From: SHYR01 sp036013055
Lineage (GTDB): Bacteria > Chloroflexota > Dehalococcoidia > UBA2979
Assembly (NCBI GenBank): GCA_036013055.1
Contig: DASCQM010000002.1
Location: 62,001 to 126,000, forward strand
Length of the DNA: 64,000 nt
Direction: 5' to 3'
The notes under the pieces were generated by a model. That model was given only the letters and a program-made list of their open reading frames with translations. It was not told where the DNA came from and did not search any database. This document shows, in pieces, positions 34,384-42,647 of this stretch. The position numbers and the translations under genes were made by a program. Within the stretch, counting starts at the first letter, position 1; every line of letters begins with the position of its first letter.

Positions 34384-34389
34384 TAGACT
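34384..34389 (+). promoter_or_regulatory. -10 box upstream of rpsP
   Basis: TAGACT with TTGGCT just before it, about 54 nt upstream of the rpsP start. The S16 gene itself has a GAGAG ribosome-binding site, so this would be a leadered transcript. Confidence 0.4.
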
Positions 34390-34442
34390 GTGTAGTCACG
34401 ACTGCCGCACGGCATTCACCACCCGACCAGCCTGAGAGAGCC

Positions 34443-34964
34443 ATGCTAAGAATCCGACTCCGCCGCACCGGCAAGAAGAAGCAGCCCCAGTACCGCGTCG
34501 TCGTCGCTGATCAGCGCGCCTCGCGTGATGGTGCCTTCGTCGAAGTGATCGGCCACTACAACCCGCGCACCGAGCCGAAGACGCTCGTGCTGAAGGAAGA
34601 TCGCGTCAAGCACTGGCTGAGCGAAGGCGCGCAGCCGTCCGAGACCGTCCACCGCCTTTTCCACGCCGAAGGCCTGATCGACACGGAGCCGCGCAAGCGC
34701 GACACCAAGCCCTCGAAGGCCGAAGAGCGCGCAACGGAGGCCGCCGCCGAGGCCGCAGCAGCGGCCGAAGCCGCCGCCACCGAGGCCAGCGCAGCCGCCG
34801 AAGCCGAAGCATCCAGCGATGACGCTGCTTCCGAAGACGCACCCGCCGAGGACGCCGCTCCCTCTGAGGACGCTCCCGCGGAAGAAGCTGCATCCGACGA
34901 CACACCCGAGGAAGCACCCGCCGACGCCGACGATGCCGCCACAGAAGACAAAGAGGCCGAATAG
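34443..34964 (+). CDS. rpsP: 30S ribosomal protein S16 with long acidic C-terminal tail
   Basis: The first 80 or so residues are canonical S16 (MLRIRLRRTGKKKQPQYRVV then VADQRASRDGAFVEVIGHYN), which binds 16S rRNA in the body of the small subunit. About 90 more residues form a low-complexity tail almost entirely of Ala, Glu, Asp and Ser, so the protein is 173 residues, twice the usual length. The tail is highly acidic and presumably disordered at the ribosome surface. khpA follows after 3 nt. The gene order ffh-rpsP-khpA-(rimM) is a conserved bacterial block. Confidence 0.93.
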   Translation: MLRIRLRRTGKKKQPQYRVVVADQRASRDGAFVEVIGHYNPRTEPKTLVLKEDRVKHWLSEGAQPSETVHRLFHAEGLIDTEPRKRDTKPSKAEERATEAAAEAAAAAEAAATEASAAAEAEASSDDAASEDAPAEDAAPSEDAPAEEAASDDTPEEAPADADDAATEDKEAE

Positions 34965-34967
34965 CCC

Positions 34968-35195
34968 ATGAAGTCGCTCATCGAATACCTCGCCCGCGCG
35001 CTCGCCGACCACCCGGACGACGTCCGTGTCGAAGAAGAGCAGCGTGACGACCGAGTCGTGATCCACCTCTTCGTCAACGAAGAAGACAAGGGCCGCGTGA
35101 TCGGCCGCGACGGCCGCGTCGCCAACGCCATGCGCTCGCTGCTTCACGTAGCCGCCGTCCGCACCGGAGTCCGCGCCAGCCTCGACATCGAATAG
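34968..35195 (+). CDS. khpA: RNA-binding KH-domain protein KhpA
   Basis: A 75-residue single KH domain with the RNA-gripping GxxG loop in GRVIGRDGRVANAMRSLL. The family (KhpA/YlqC) binds small and messenger RNAs with KhpB and is usually encoded between rpsP and rimM, exactly as here except for inserted genes before rimM. The start follows the rpsP stop by 3 nt and is probably coupled. An intrinsic terminator follows. Confidence 0.93.
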   Translation: MKSLIEYLARALADHPDDVRVEEEQRDDRVVIHLFVNEEDKGRVIGRDGRVANAMRSLLHVAAVRTGVRASLDIE

Positions 35196-35220
35196 CGACA
35201 TCCGACCGCGAACACACAAC

Positions 35221-35243
35221 AGGGGCGCGTCGCGCCCCTTCTT
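35221..35243 (+). terminator. Intrinsic terminator after khpA
   Basis: AGGGGCG paired with CGCCCCT around CGTCG, followed by TCTT, 26 nt after the khpA stop. It separates the ffh-rpsP-khpA unit from the genes inserted before rimM. Confidence 0.8.
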
Positions 35244-35300
35244 CGTGCCCTTGGACGCTGACGACGGCTCCCCATCAAGCCTCCAGCTCTCCCTTCCAGC

Positions 35301-35360
35301 CTCCAGAAAGCGGAGCGCGAGGGCGCAGCCCTCGCACATACAAGGGTGGGCGGGTGGGTC
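35301..35360 (+). repeat. Hairpin/G-tract repeat, copy 5
   Basis: Perfect hairpin GCGAGGG-CGCAG-CCCTCGC followed by GGGTGGGCGGGTGGG. A further tail, CGAACGCCCCCAGAGCG with AGCGAACGA, recurs after copy 6, so the extended element is longer in these copies. Confidence 0.92.
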
Positions 35361-35468
35361 CCCAATTTCTCAGTCATCGAACGCCCCCAGAGCGAAGCGA
35401 ACGACGACCTCCGCCGAGCGGCAGCACGTGGCTACAATCGCCCAACGCACCAACGAAACGGGAAGCCC

Positions 35469-36020
35469 ATGCGCACCACCTACGTCGTCCTGCTGCGCGG
35501 CATCAACGTCGGCGGCGACACGCGCCTGCTAATGGCCGACCTACGCGCGCTGCTCGAAGGCCTCGGGCACCAGAACATCGCGACCTACATCCAGAGCGGC
35601 AACGTAGTCCTCAACAGCGACCTCGCCAACGACGCGCTGAGCCGAGGCATCGAAGAGGCGCTACACGAACGTGCCAACCTCGATGTGCCTGTCATCGTCC
35701 GCAACCGCGACGAACTCGCAGCCGTGGCCGAGCAACACCCCTTCGCTGCCGTCGAGAGCGACGAAGCGAAGCTCCACGTCATGTTCCTCGCGGACGCGCC
35801 AGCCGCCGACGCCATCGCGAATCTCGACGCAGCGCAGTTCGCACCTGACACATTCACGATCGAGGGTCGCGAAATGTTCATCCACTACCCGAACGGAGCC
35901 GGTCGCTCGAAGCTCAACATCAATCGGGTCGAGCGCGCGCTCGGGACGACCGCAACCGGAAGGAACTGGCGCACCGTCGCGAAACTGCTGGAGATGGCGA
36001 ACGACGCCCATCGAACCTGA
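35469..36020 (+). CDS. DUF1697 family protein
   Basis: Protein of 183 residues matching DUF1697: N-terminal YVVLLRGINVGGDTRLLMAD, IATYIQSGNVVLNSDLANDA, and the C-terminal IHYPNGAGRSKLNINRVERA with TATGRNWRTVAKLLEM. The family is widespread and uncharacterised; conserved basic and Asn residues suggest nucleic-acid or phosphate binding. A TACAAT at 35433-35438 may be the -10 box, giving a 25-30 nt leader with GGGAAG before the ATG. It is an insertion between khpA and rimM relative to the usual gene order. Confidence 0.85.
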   Translation: MRTTYVVLLRGINVGGDTRLLMADLRALLEGLGHQNIATYIQSGNVVLNSDLANDALSRGIEEALHERANLDVPVIVRNRDELAAVAEQHPFAAVESDEAKLHVMFLADAPAADAIANLDAAQFAPDTFTIEGREMFIHYPNGAGRSKLNINRVERALGTTATGRNWRTVAKLLEMANDAHRT

Positions 36021-36080
36021 GCCCTACCCCGAGCGCGCACGCTCCGCTCCCCCCTGGTCTCAGTCGACGACCATTTGCAG

Positions 36081-36086
36081 TAGCCT
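36081..36086 (+). promoter_or_regulatory. -10 box of leaderless promoter before Vgb-like gene
   Basis: TAGCCT ends 6 nt before the GTG at 36093, supporting that start over the in-frame GTG at 36123. Confidence 0.45.
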
Positions 36087-36092
36087 GATCCC

Positions 36093-37205
36093 GTGCTCCT
36101 CCCACCGAGAAGCGTGGTATCCGTGAACCGACTCCTGCTCCTTGCCACGACCTGCGGGCTGCTCGCTGCGGCGTGCAGCAGCGACGGCGAAACCGAACCT
36201 CGCCCCACGGCTACGGCGACCGGCACGGCAACCGCTGCAGCCACACCAGCAGCGGAGGCAACTGGCGCGCCGCCCGCCACCGCAACGACGATCCCAACCA
36301 GCGCAGGCGCAGCGCCAACGCGTGAAGCCTTCCCCGTCCCGTCCGGCTCCCGACCACACGATGTCGCCCCTGCCGTCGACGGTGGCGTCTGGTACACAGC
36401 GCAAGGTGCGGCGGCACTCGGCTGGCTGGACCCCTCGACTGGCGAGACGCTGCACGTTGCCCTCGGCGCGGGATCACGTCCGCACGGCGTGATCGTCGGT
36501 GCCGACGGCGACGCGTGGGTCACCGATAGTGGCCTCAACGCGATCGTCCGCGTTGAAGACGAGACGCACGAAGTCACCGTCTACCCGCTCCCTGCCGACC
36601 GCCCGGGAGCGAACCTCAATACCGCGACCTTCGACGCCCGAGGCGTGCTCTGGTTCACCGGCCAGAGCGGCATCGTCGGTCGCCTCGACCCGGCAACCGG
36701 GGAGATGGCCGTCTTCGACTCACCGCGAGGTCGGGGCCCGTACGGCATCGCGGCCACCACCGGGGACGACGTCTACTTCGCGTCGCTTGCCGGCAGCTAC
36801 GTCGGCCACATCGATGTCGCGACTGACACCATCACCGTGCTCGAACCGCCGACGAATGCGCAGGGAGCGCGCCGCGTCTGGCCCGACTCGCAGGGCCGCA
36901 TCTGGGTCAGCGAATGGAACGCCGGCGCGGTGGCCCGATACGACCCGGCCACTGGCGACTGGCGCGAGTGGGACCTACCCGGAAACGCACCGCGCACCTA
37001 TTCCGTCTACGTCGATGAATTCGATCACGTCTGGCTGAGCGACTTCGGCGCGAACACCCTCGTCAGGTTCAATCCCGAGAGCGAAGACTTCGAATCCTTC
37101 CCCCTCTTCGGAAACCCGGCCAATGTGCGTCAGCTGCTCGGTCGGGACGGCGAGGTGTGGGGCGCGGAGTCCGCCGCGGACCAACTCGTCGTCATCCGCT
37201 ACTAG
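36093..37205 (+). CDS. Virginiamycin B lyase-like (Vgb) beta-propeller lipoprotein
   Basis: Secreted lipoprotein of 370 residues. The signal peptide ends in LLAAACSSD (lipobox Cys about 28), a Thr/Ala-rich linker follows, then a beta-propeller with repeated blades such as GGVWYTAQGAAALGWLDPST, GDAWVTDSGLNAIVRVE, GVLWFTGQSGIVGRLDPATG and GRIWVSEWNAGAVARYDP. This is the streptogramin lyase/Vgb pattern. True Vgb enzymes linearise streptogramin B; most propeller relatives have unknown ligands, and I cannot confirm the catalytic His/Glu set. The leaderless -10 supports GTG 36093, though GTG 36123 would give a more typical signal peptide (MNRLLLLATTCG). Confidence 0.75.
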   Translation: MLLPPRSVVSVNRLLLLATTCGLLAAACSSDGETEPRPTATATGTATAAATPAAEATGAPPATATTIPTSAGAAPTREAFPVPSGSRPHDVAPAVDGGVWYTAQGAAALGWLDPSTGETLHVALGAGSRPHGVIVGADGDAWVTDSGLNAIVRVEDETHEVTVYPLPADRPGANLNTATFDARGVLWFTGQSGIVGRLDPATGEMAVFDSPRGRGPYGIAATTGDDVYFASLAGSYVGHIDVATDTITVLEPPTNAQGARRVWPDSQGRIWVSEWNAGAVARYDPATGDWREWDLPGNAPRTYSVYVDEFDHVWLSDFGANTLVRFNPESEDFESFPLFGNPANVRQLLGRDGEVWGAESAADQLVVIRY

Positions 37206-37265
37206 CCGCGACCTCTGGCTCCAGTCCCGGACCCGCCGACTCCATCTCCGCCTCCAAGCTCCAGC

Positions 37266-37327
37266 CTCCAGAGAGCGGGGTGCGAGGGCTGCGCCCTCGC
37301 ACCCACAAGAGTGGGCGGGTGGGCTCA
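37266..37327 (+). repeat. Hairpin/G-tract repeat, copy 6
   Basis: Perfect hairpin GCGAGGGC-TGC-GCCCTCGC followed by GAGTGGGCGGGTGGG (first G-run interrupted). The tail CGAACACCCCCAGAGCG matches the tail of copy 5. Confidence 0.9.
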
Positions 37328-37411
37328 ACACCACTCAGTCGTCGAACACCCCCAGAGCGCAGCGAACGAGGACGGCACCGCCACACAGCAGCCCGAACCG
37401 GGCACGCAAGG

Positions 37412-37417
37412 TACCCT
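37412..37417 (+). promoter_or_regulatory. -10 box of leaderless rimM promoter
   Basis: TACCCT ends 6 nt before the rimM ATG; no Shine-Dalgarno sequence. Confidence 0.5.
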
Positions 37418-37423
37418 TGCTGC

Positions 37424-37951
37424 ATGGCACGCAAGCCCGCTGACCCGAACGCTCCCGCGCGCATCACCGTCGGCCGCATCAACGGCGCGTGGGGGCTGCG
37501 AGGGCACGTCAAAGTCACCCCCTTCACCTCCAACCGCGAGCGCTTCACCCCCGGCCAGGTGCTGCTGATCGATGGCGAACCGGCGCGCATCCTTCACGTC
37601 GCCAGCCCCAAGGGCTACCCCTGCGTCCAGTTCGAGGGCATCACCAACCGCAACAAGGCCGACTCGCTCAAAGGCACCATGATCGAGATCGACGAGACCG
37701 ACCTCCCCGAGCTACCGCCCAGCGAGTACTACGTCCACGACCTGATCGGCCTCACCGTCTACACCACCGACGACGAAAAGCTCGGCCGCATCGGCGACAT
37801 CCTGCACACCGGTGCCAACGACGTCTACGTCGTCCGGCTCAAGGGCCAGAAGGACATCCTGATCCCCGCGATCGCGGATGTCGTCACGGAAGTCGACCTC
37901 GGCAACCGCCGCATGACCGTCGACCCGCTGCCCGGGCTGCTCGACCGGTAG
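37424..37951 (+). CDS. rimM: Ribosome maturation factor RimM
   Basis: 16S rRNA-processing factor of 175 residues that binds S19 during 30S assembly. N-terminal RimM domain: ITVGRINGAWGLRGHVKVTP; C-terminal PRC-barrel: PPSEYYVHDLIGLTVYTTDD and GRIGDILHTGANDVYVVRL, then ILIPAIADVV. It completes the rpsP-khpA-rimM arrangement after inserted genes. The usual next gene, trmD, is absent; a tRNA gene follows instead. Confidence 0.93.
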   Translation: MARKPADPNAPARITVGRINGAWGLRGHVKVTPFTSNRERFTPGQVLLIDGEPARILHVASPKGYPCVQFEGITNRNKADSLKGTMIEIDETDLPELPPSEYYVHDLIGLTVYTTDDEKLGRIGDILHTGANDVYVVRLKGQKDILIPAIADVVTEVDLGNRRMTVDPLPGLLDR

Positions 37952-37961
37952 CGCTTGCCGA

Positions 37962-37991
37962 TTGCCGCTCGTCGGCCCGCGTTCCTATACT
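37962..37991 (+). promoter_or_regulatory. Promoter of tRNA-Ala
   Basis: TTGCCG (37962-37967) and TATACT (37986-37991) are separated by 18 nt and lie 8 nt before the mature tRNA 5' end. Confidence 0.6.
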
Positions 37992-37999
37992 CGAAACGT

Positions 38000-38075
38000 G
38001 GGCCCGTAGCTCAGCTGGGAGAGCGCTGCGTTCGCAATGCAGAGGTCGGGGGTTCGAGTCCCCCCGGGTCCACCA
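38000..38075 (+). tRNA. tRNA-Ala (CGC anticodon)
   Basis: Cloverleaf readable by eye: acceptor arms GGGCCCG and CGGGTCC with discriminator A, D-arm around GCTCAGCTGGGAGAGC, anticodon arm CTGCG-TTCGCAA-TGCAG with anticodon CGC (reads GCG, Ala), and T-arm GGGGG-TTCGAGT-CCCCC. The 3' CCA is encoded. No other tRNA is seen in the window. Confidence 0.95.
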
Positions 38076-38320
38076 ACTCCACCGCCACAGCCACCGCTCA
38101 CCGCGCCGCTTCCTCCACCACCGACCGACGGCGTCGACGCAACCACACGACGCACGAACACGCCGTGCGATAACGTCTGTGGAACCTATTAGCGAAGTGA
38201 AACGCGTGTCATCTCCGGTTTCCACCGTCGTCACGGGCATCGTCAGTTCCTCGTAAGGTTTGAGCGCGCATCCATCGCGCATCCACGTCCATACTGCGTG
38301 ACCTCGCCGAACCCGAATCC

Positions 38321-41300
38321 GTGCCACGAGGACGCCAGATGCCGCTGCCTGCCGACGCCAATCTTGAAGCAGACCTTGCGCAGCGCGAGCACGACAGCCA
38401 GTACCGCATGGCATTCGAGGCGTCTCGGGACGGCATCATTCTCAGACGGCTGGACCGCACAATCCTTGATTGCAACGCCACGCTCTGCCGCATGCTCGGA
38501 TACGAGGCCGATGAGCTGATCGGCGAGGACGTGCTCCGCATCATCCACCCGGACGATGTCGAGTGGTTGCGAGACCAGCGCAAGCGCCGCAGCGCGGGAG
38601 AAGCCGTGCCGGAGCGCTACCTGATGCGACTCGTGCGGAAGGATGGTTCCAGCATCACCGTCGAGACATCGTCCGCCCTGCGCGGGACGTTCGACGACAC
38701 TGAAGGCAACATCGTCGTCTACAGGGACGTCACGGACAGCGTCGATGCCGGTCGCGATCGACGCGAGAGCGACGAACGCTTCCGCGCGGTCTTCGACGAC
38801 TCGCAGACCCCACTCGTACTGATCGACGCGCAGACACGGCTACCGCAGCGTAATCAGGCCTTCGCTGACATGCTCGGCTACACGCTCGAGGAATTCGGTG
38901 AACTTCCGCGCGGCGCGTTCATGATTCCCGCCGACGTGGACGCCGGGGACCAACGACTCGACCGCCTGTTTGCCGGCGGCGACCCTGATCCCCAGCCATA
39001 CGCGCGGTGCTACAAACACCGGAACGGCCAACCGGTCGAGGTGATGGTTCAGGAGTCGGTACTCGACGTCGACGGCGAGCGCGTCGGCATCCTCTTCTCG
39101 ACTCGCGACGTCACGTCCGAACGGGTGGCGCAAGCGGCGTTGCGCGACAGCGAGGATCGCTTCCGCTCGATCTTCGAGGATTCGCTCACGCCGATGGCGT
39201 TCGTCGACATCCCGAACCGGAACACGACGCGGAACCGAGCGTTCGCAGACATGCTCGGATACTCCCCCGACGAAATCTCCAAAGTCCCGCCGGGCGCATT
39301 GATGACGCCCGATGACGCCGAGACAGCTAACCGCCGGTTCAACTACACCGCCGATGGCATGCCGGTTGATCCGGATCCATTCGCCCGTCGCCTCCAGCAT
39401 CGCGACGGGCGAATGGTCGATGTCATTGTCCAGATGTCGCAACTCAGTACCGACGGAGGGGGAACGGGTGTGCTGGCCTCGCTCCGCGATGTGACAGCGG
39501 AACGGGCTGCCATCGAGGCGCTCCAGGAGAGCGAAGACCGATTCCGCTCCATCTTCGACGACTCGCTCACGCCACTCGTGCTCATGGACGCAAGTACCAG
39601 CAAGGTGACGCGTAACCGTGCGTTTGCCGAGATGCTCGGCTACCCCGCAGACGAGATCTCAGACCTCCCCCGGGCCGCGTTCATCCTTCCCGATGACTCA
39701 GACGGGACCAACCGGCGACTCGCCGAATACGCCGTCAGCGGCAAGACGGAAGCGGAACCCTTCCCGCGTCGCTACAAGCACCGCGATGGACATTTCGTCG
39801 ATGTCGTAGTTCAGGCGTCGCCGCTGAACGTCGCCGGCCAACGCGTGGGCGCGCTCGCCTCGTTCCGCGATGTCACGGTGGAACGTGCCGCACTCGCCGC
39901 CCTGCAGGAGAGCGAGGAACGCTTTCGCGCCGTCTTCGAGGATTCGCTGACGCCGATGTCGTTCGTGGATGCGGGGACATTGAGAACCACCCGCAACCAG
40001 GCCTTCGCGGAGATGCTCGGCTACTCCCAGGAGGAATTCGCAAGGCTCCCGCGAGATCAGATGCTCGCACCCGCTGATCAGGAGGAAGCCGAACAGCGCG
40101 TTGAACGCCTGCTCGACAGTGATGATGTCGCCACAAAGGCGTATCCGCGGCGCTACCTCCACAAGAGCGGGCACTCGATCGACACGATGGTTCAGCTCTC
40201 GCTGCTGAACATCGAGGGGAGACGCGTCGGCGTCCTCGTCTCGCTCCGTGATGTGACCGCAGAGCGCGCCGCTCAACAAGCGCGACAAGAGAGCGAGGAA
40301 CGGTTCCGCGCGGTCTTCGAAGACTCGCTCACGCCGCTCGCGCTCGCTGACGCCGCAACCGGACATACCACGCGCAACCGCGCATACGCCGCGATGCTCG
40401 GGTACACGTCAGAGGAGATCGCCGACCTTCCTCGGAGTGCGTTCATCCTGCCCTCCGACATGGAACCGGCGACGGAGCTCCTCCAGAGCATGCTCGACGG
40501 GAGCCAGCGTGCGTTAGGGCCGTACACGCGACACTTTGTGCACAAAGACGGTCACGTGATCGATGCCGAGGGCCAGGCGTCGACGATCGAGGTTGCTGGC
40601 GAGCGGGTCGCGGTTCTTTTCTCTGCACGCGACACGACCATCGAGCGCGCGGCTCAGACAGCGATTCAGGAGAGCGAGGAGCACTACCGTACGCTCTTCG
40701 AGACCGCGCAGAACGGCAACATCGTCGTTGGTCGCGATGGTCGACTGCGTTTCGCCAACGCGGCGGCGGCTCGGCTGCTCGGGCGCGAGGACGAGGGCTT
40801 GGTCGGCATGGACTATGGCTCGCTCGTTCACCCAGATGAGCGTGAGCAGGCGCTATCGGCGGTTGAAGCGGTCTTCAACGTGCCCGCGGGTCAAACGCTA
40901 CGCGAATCACCACGGCGTATCCGACGGTTGCTGAAAGCTGATGGCAGCGTCGTCACCGTCGACATCACGATTTCGCTGTACCGAGAGGACGGCGAGGTCA
41001 CCGGACTGCACTTCGAGTGGACCGACATGACCGCGCTACTGGAGAGCGAAGAACACTATCGGACGCTCTTTGAGACCGCGCACGTTGGCAATGTTGTGAT
41101 CGGTCACGATCGGAAGGTCAGATTCGCCAATCAGGCGGCCGCCGCGATGCTGCGCTGCCAGCCAGACGACCTGATCGGCAAGGCCTACAGCGAGTTCGTG
41201 CGGGAGGACGAGCGCGAGTCTGTCGAATCACTGCTTGATGGCCTCCTCTCGGGCGACCGAGAGTTCTCCGAGGCCGGGCTCGCGCGGCCTCTGCGGCGGG

Positions 41301-42556
41301 TCGATGGCACCGCTGCGACCGTGCACGTCACTTCTTCCTTCTACCGGGAAGGTGGCGAAGTAACCGGCATCCATGTTGAGTGGATCGACGCGACCGAGAT
41401 CCTGCGCCTGCGAGATCAACTGCTCCAGTCGCAGAAACTGGAGGCCGTCGGCACACTGGTCGCCGGCGTCGCGCATGACTTCAACAACCTGCTCACCGGC
41501 ATCGGCGGCAGCATCGAACGGGCGACGGCCGAGCACGGGGACTCACCGTGGCTCGACCGGGCGTCGGTCGCCACCGACCGAGCATCGGATCTCGTACAAC
41601 AACTGCTGCGGTTCTCAAAGCAGATCGAAGCCAGTCCCACCGACGTCGACGCGGGAGAACTGGCGACGGAGACCGTGTTCCTGGTGCGGGAGACGGTCGA
41701 TCGCCGAATCTCGATCTTGCTCAACACCCCCGACACCACGGCACACATCGCAGCGGACCGCACTCAGATCCACCAGGTGCTGATGAACCTGATTCTCAAC
41801 GCCTGCGATGCGGTCACCGAGCGGCTCGAAGCGGCGGCGGACGACTCATACGAACCGCGGGTCAACGTAGCCATCCGCCATCTCGATCAGTGGGAGCCCG
41901 CCGACGGCGAAGCCACATCGTGGGTTGAGCTGTCCGTATCGGACAACGGCATCGGCATCTCACCCGAGGTGCGCGCTCGCATCTTCGACCCGTTCTTCTC
42001 GACCAAAGAGACCGATCGCGGAACCGGACTCGGGCTCTCCACCGCGTACGGCATCGTGCGCGATCACGGCGGATCGATCAGCGTCGAATCCGCGCCGGGA
42101 GAAGGTTCGAAATTCGCCGTTCGTCTCCCGACGCCACTCTTCAACGGCGAGACGGCCGACGATGGCGGCCACGCCATAGAAGCCGTCCAGCATCCCGACC
42201 CGGGCGGGCGTGTGCTCGTTGTCGATGACGAGGTCGTGATCGGCGAGATTCTGGACGGCGTGCTCAGCGCCGCTGGATACGAAGTCGTCTGCGCGATCGG
42301 CGGTCGAGAAGCTCTGCGGCTGGCCAACGATCAGACGTTTGACCTCGTACTGCTCGACATCAACATGCCCGGCATCGATGGCTGGGAGGTGCTCGCCGAA
42401 TTGCGACAGACGCACACCGACCTCCCGGTGATCATGGTCAGCGGCTACGCGCACCACGCCGACGCCATGGAGCGAGGCGCACGACGGCTGATTCAGAAGC
42501 CATTCGACAGCTCCGCAATGCTCGCCGCCGTGGGCGAGGAGATTCGCACGCACTAA
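38321..42556 (+). CDS. Hybrid histidine kinase with eight PAS domains
   Basis: Very large cytoplasmic hybrid kinase, 1411 residues, with no transmembrane helix or signal peptide. Eight PAS domains begin near residues 26, 149, 275, 402, 529, 656, 783 and 907. Domains 2-6 are close copies (repeated SEERFRAVFEDSLTP and RNRAFAEMLGY) and arose by tandem duplication; domains 7-8 form another pair (SEEHYRTLFETA). Then come an H-box GVAHDFNNLLTG (His near 1051), N-box NLILNACDAV, G-boxes SDNGIGIS and GTGLGLST, and a receiver with LLDINMPGIDGW (Asp near 1343) and KPFDSS. Two starts are possible: GTG 38321 or ATG 38339. Signal and target are unknown; PAS arrays usually sense redox, light or small ligands. 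Confidence 0.92.
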   Translation: MPRGRQMPLPADANLEADLAQREHDSQYRMAFEASRDGIILRRLDRTILDCNATLCRMLGYEADELIGEDVLRIIHPDDVEWLRDQRKRRSAGEAVPERYLMRLVRKDGSSITVETSSALRGTFDDTEGNIVVYRDVTDSVDAGRDRRESDERFRAVFDDSQTPLVLIDAQTRLPQRNQAFADMLGYTLEEFGELPRGAFMIPADVDAGDQRLDRLFAGGDPDPQPYARCYKHRNGQPVEVMVQESVLDVDGERVGILFSTRDVTSERVAQAALRDSEDRFRSIFEDSLTPMAFVDIPNRNTTRNRAFADMLGYSPDEISKVPPGALMTPDDAETANRRFNYTADGMPVDPDPFARRLQHRDGRMVDVIVQMSQLSTDGGGTGVLASLRDVTAERAAIEALQESEDRFRSIFDDSLTPLVLMDASTSKVTRNRAFAEMLGYPADEISDLPRAAFILPDDSDGTNRRLAEYAVSGKTEAEPFPRRYKHRDGHFVDVVVQASPLNVAGQRVGALASFRDVTVERAALAALQESEERFRAVFEDSLTPMSFVDAGTLRTTRNQAFAEMLGYSQEEFARLPRDQMLAPADQEEAEQRVERLLDSDDVATKAYPRRYLHKSGHSIDTMVQLSLLNIEGRRVGVLVSLRDVTAERAAQQARQESEERFRAVFEDSLTPLALADAATGHTTRNRAYAAMLGYTSEEIADLPRSAFILPSDMEPATELLQSMLDGSQRALGPYTRHFVHKDGHVIDAEGQASTIEVAGERVAVLFSARDTTIERAAQTAIQESEEHYRTLFETAQNGNIVVGRDGRLRFANAAAARLLGREDEGLVGMDYGSLVHPDEREQALSAVEAVFNVPAGQTLRESPRRIRRLLKADGSVVTVDITISLYREDGEVTGLHFEWTDMTALLESEEHYRTLFETAHVGNVVIGHDRKVRFANQAAAAMLRCQPDDLIGKAYSEFVREDERESVESLLDGLLSGDREFSEAGLARPLRRVDGTAATVHVTSSFYREGGEVTGIHVEWIDATEILRLRDQLLQSQKLEAVGTLVAGVAHDFNNLLTGIGGSIERATAEHGDSPWLDRASVATDRASDLVQQLLRFSKQIEASPTDVDAGELATETVFLVRETVDRRISILLNTPDTTAHIAADRTQIHQVLMNLILNACDAVTERLEAAADDSYEPRVNVAIRHLDQWEPADGEATSWVELSVSDNGIGISPEVRARIFDPFFSTKETDRGTGLGLSTAYGIVRDHGGSISVESAPGEGSKFAVRLPTPLFNGETADDGGHAIEAVQHPDPGGRVLVVDDEVVIGEILDGVLSAAGYEVVCAIGGREALRLANDQTFDLVLLDINMPGIDGWEVLAELRQTHTDLPVIMVSGYAHHADAMERGARRLIQKPFDSSAMLAAVGEEIRTH

Positions 42557-42647
42557 CCGTCGTGGACGCCTCTGGAGCCGGCCACCTGAACTGCCGCCGT
42601 TCGTCGCCGCTCTGATACCCTCCGCCAGCGCCGAGGAGCGAACGACC

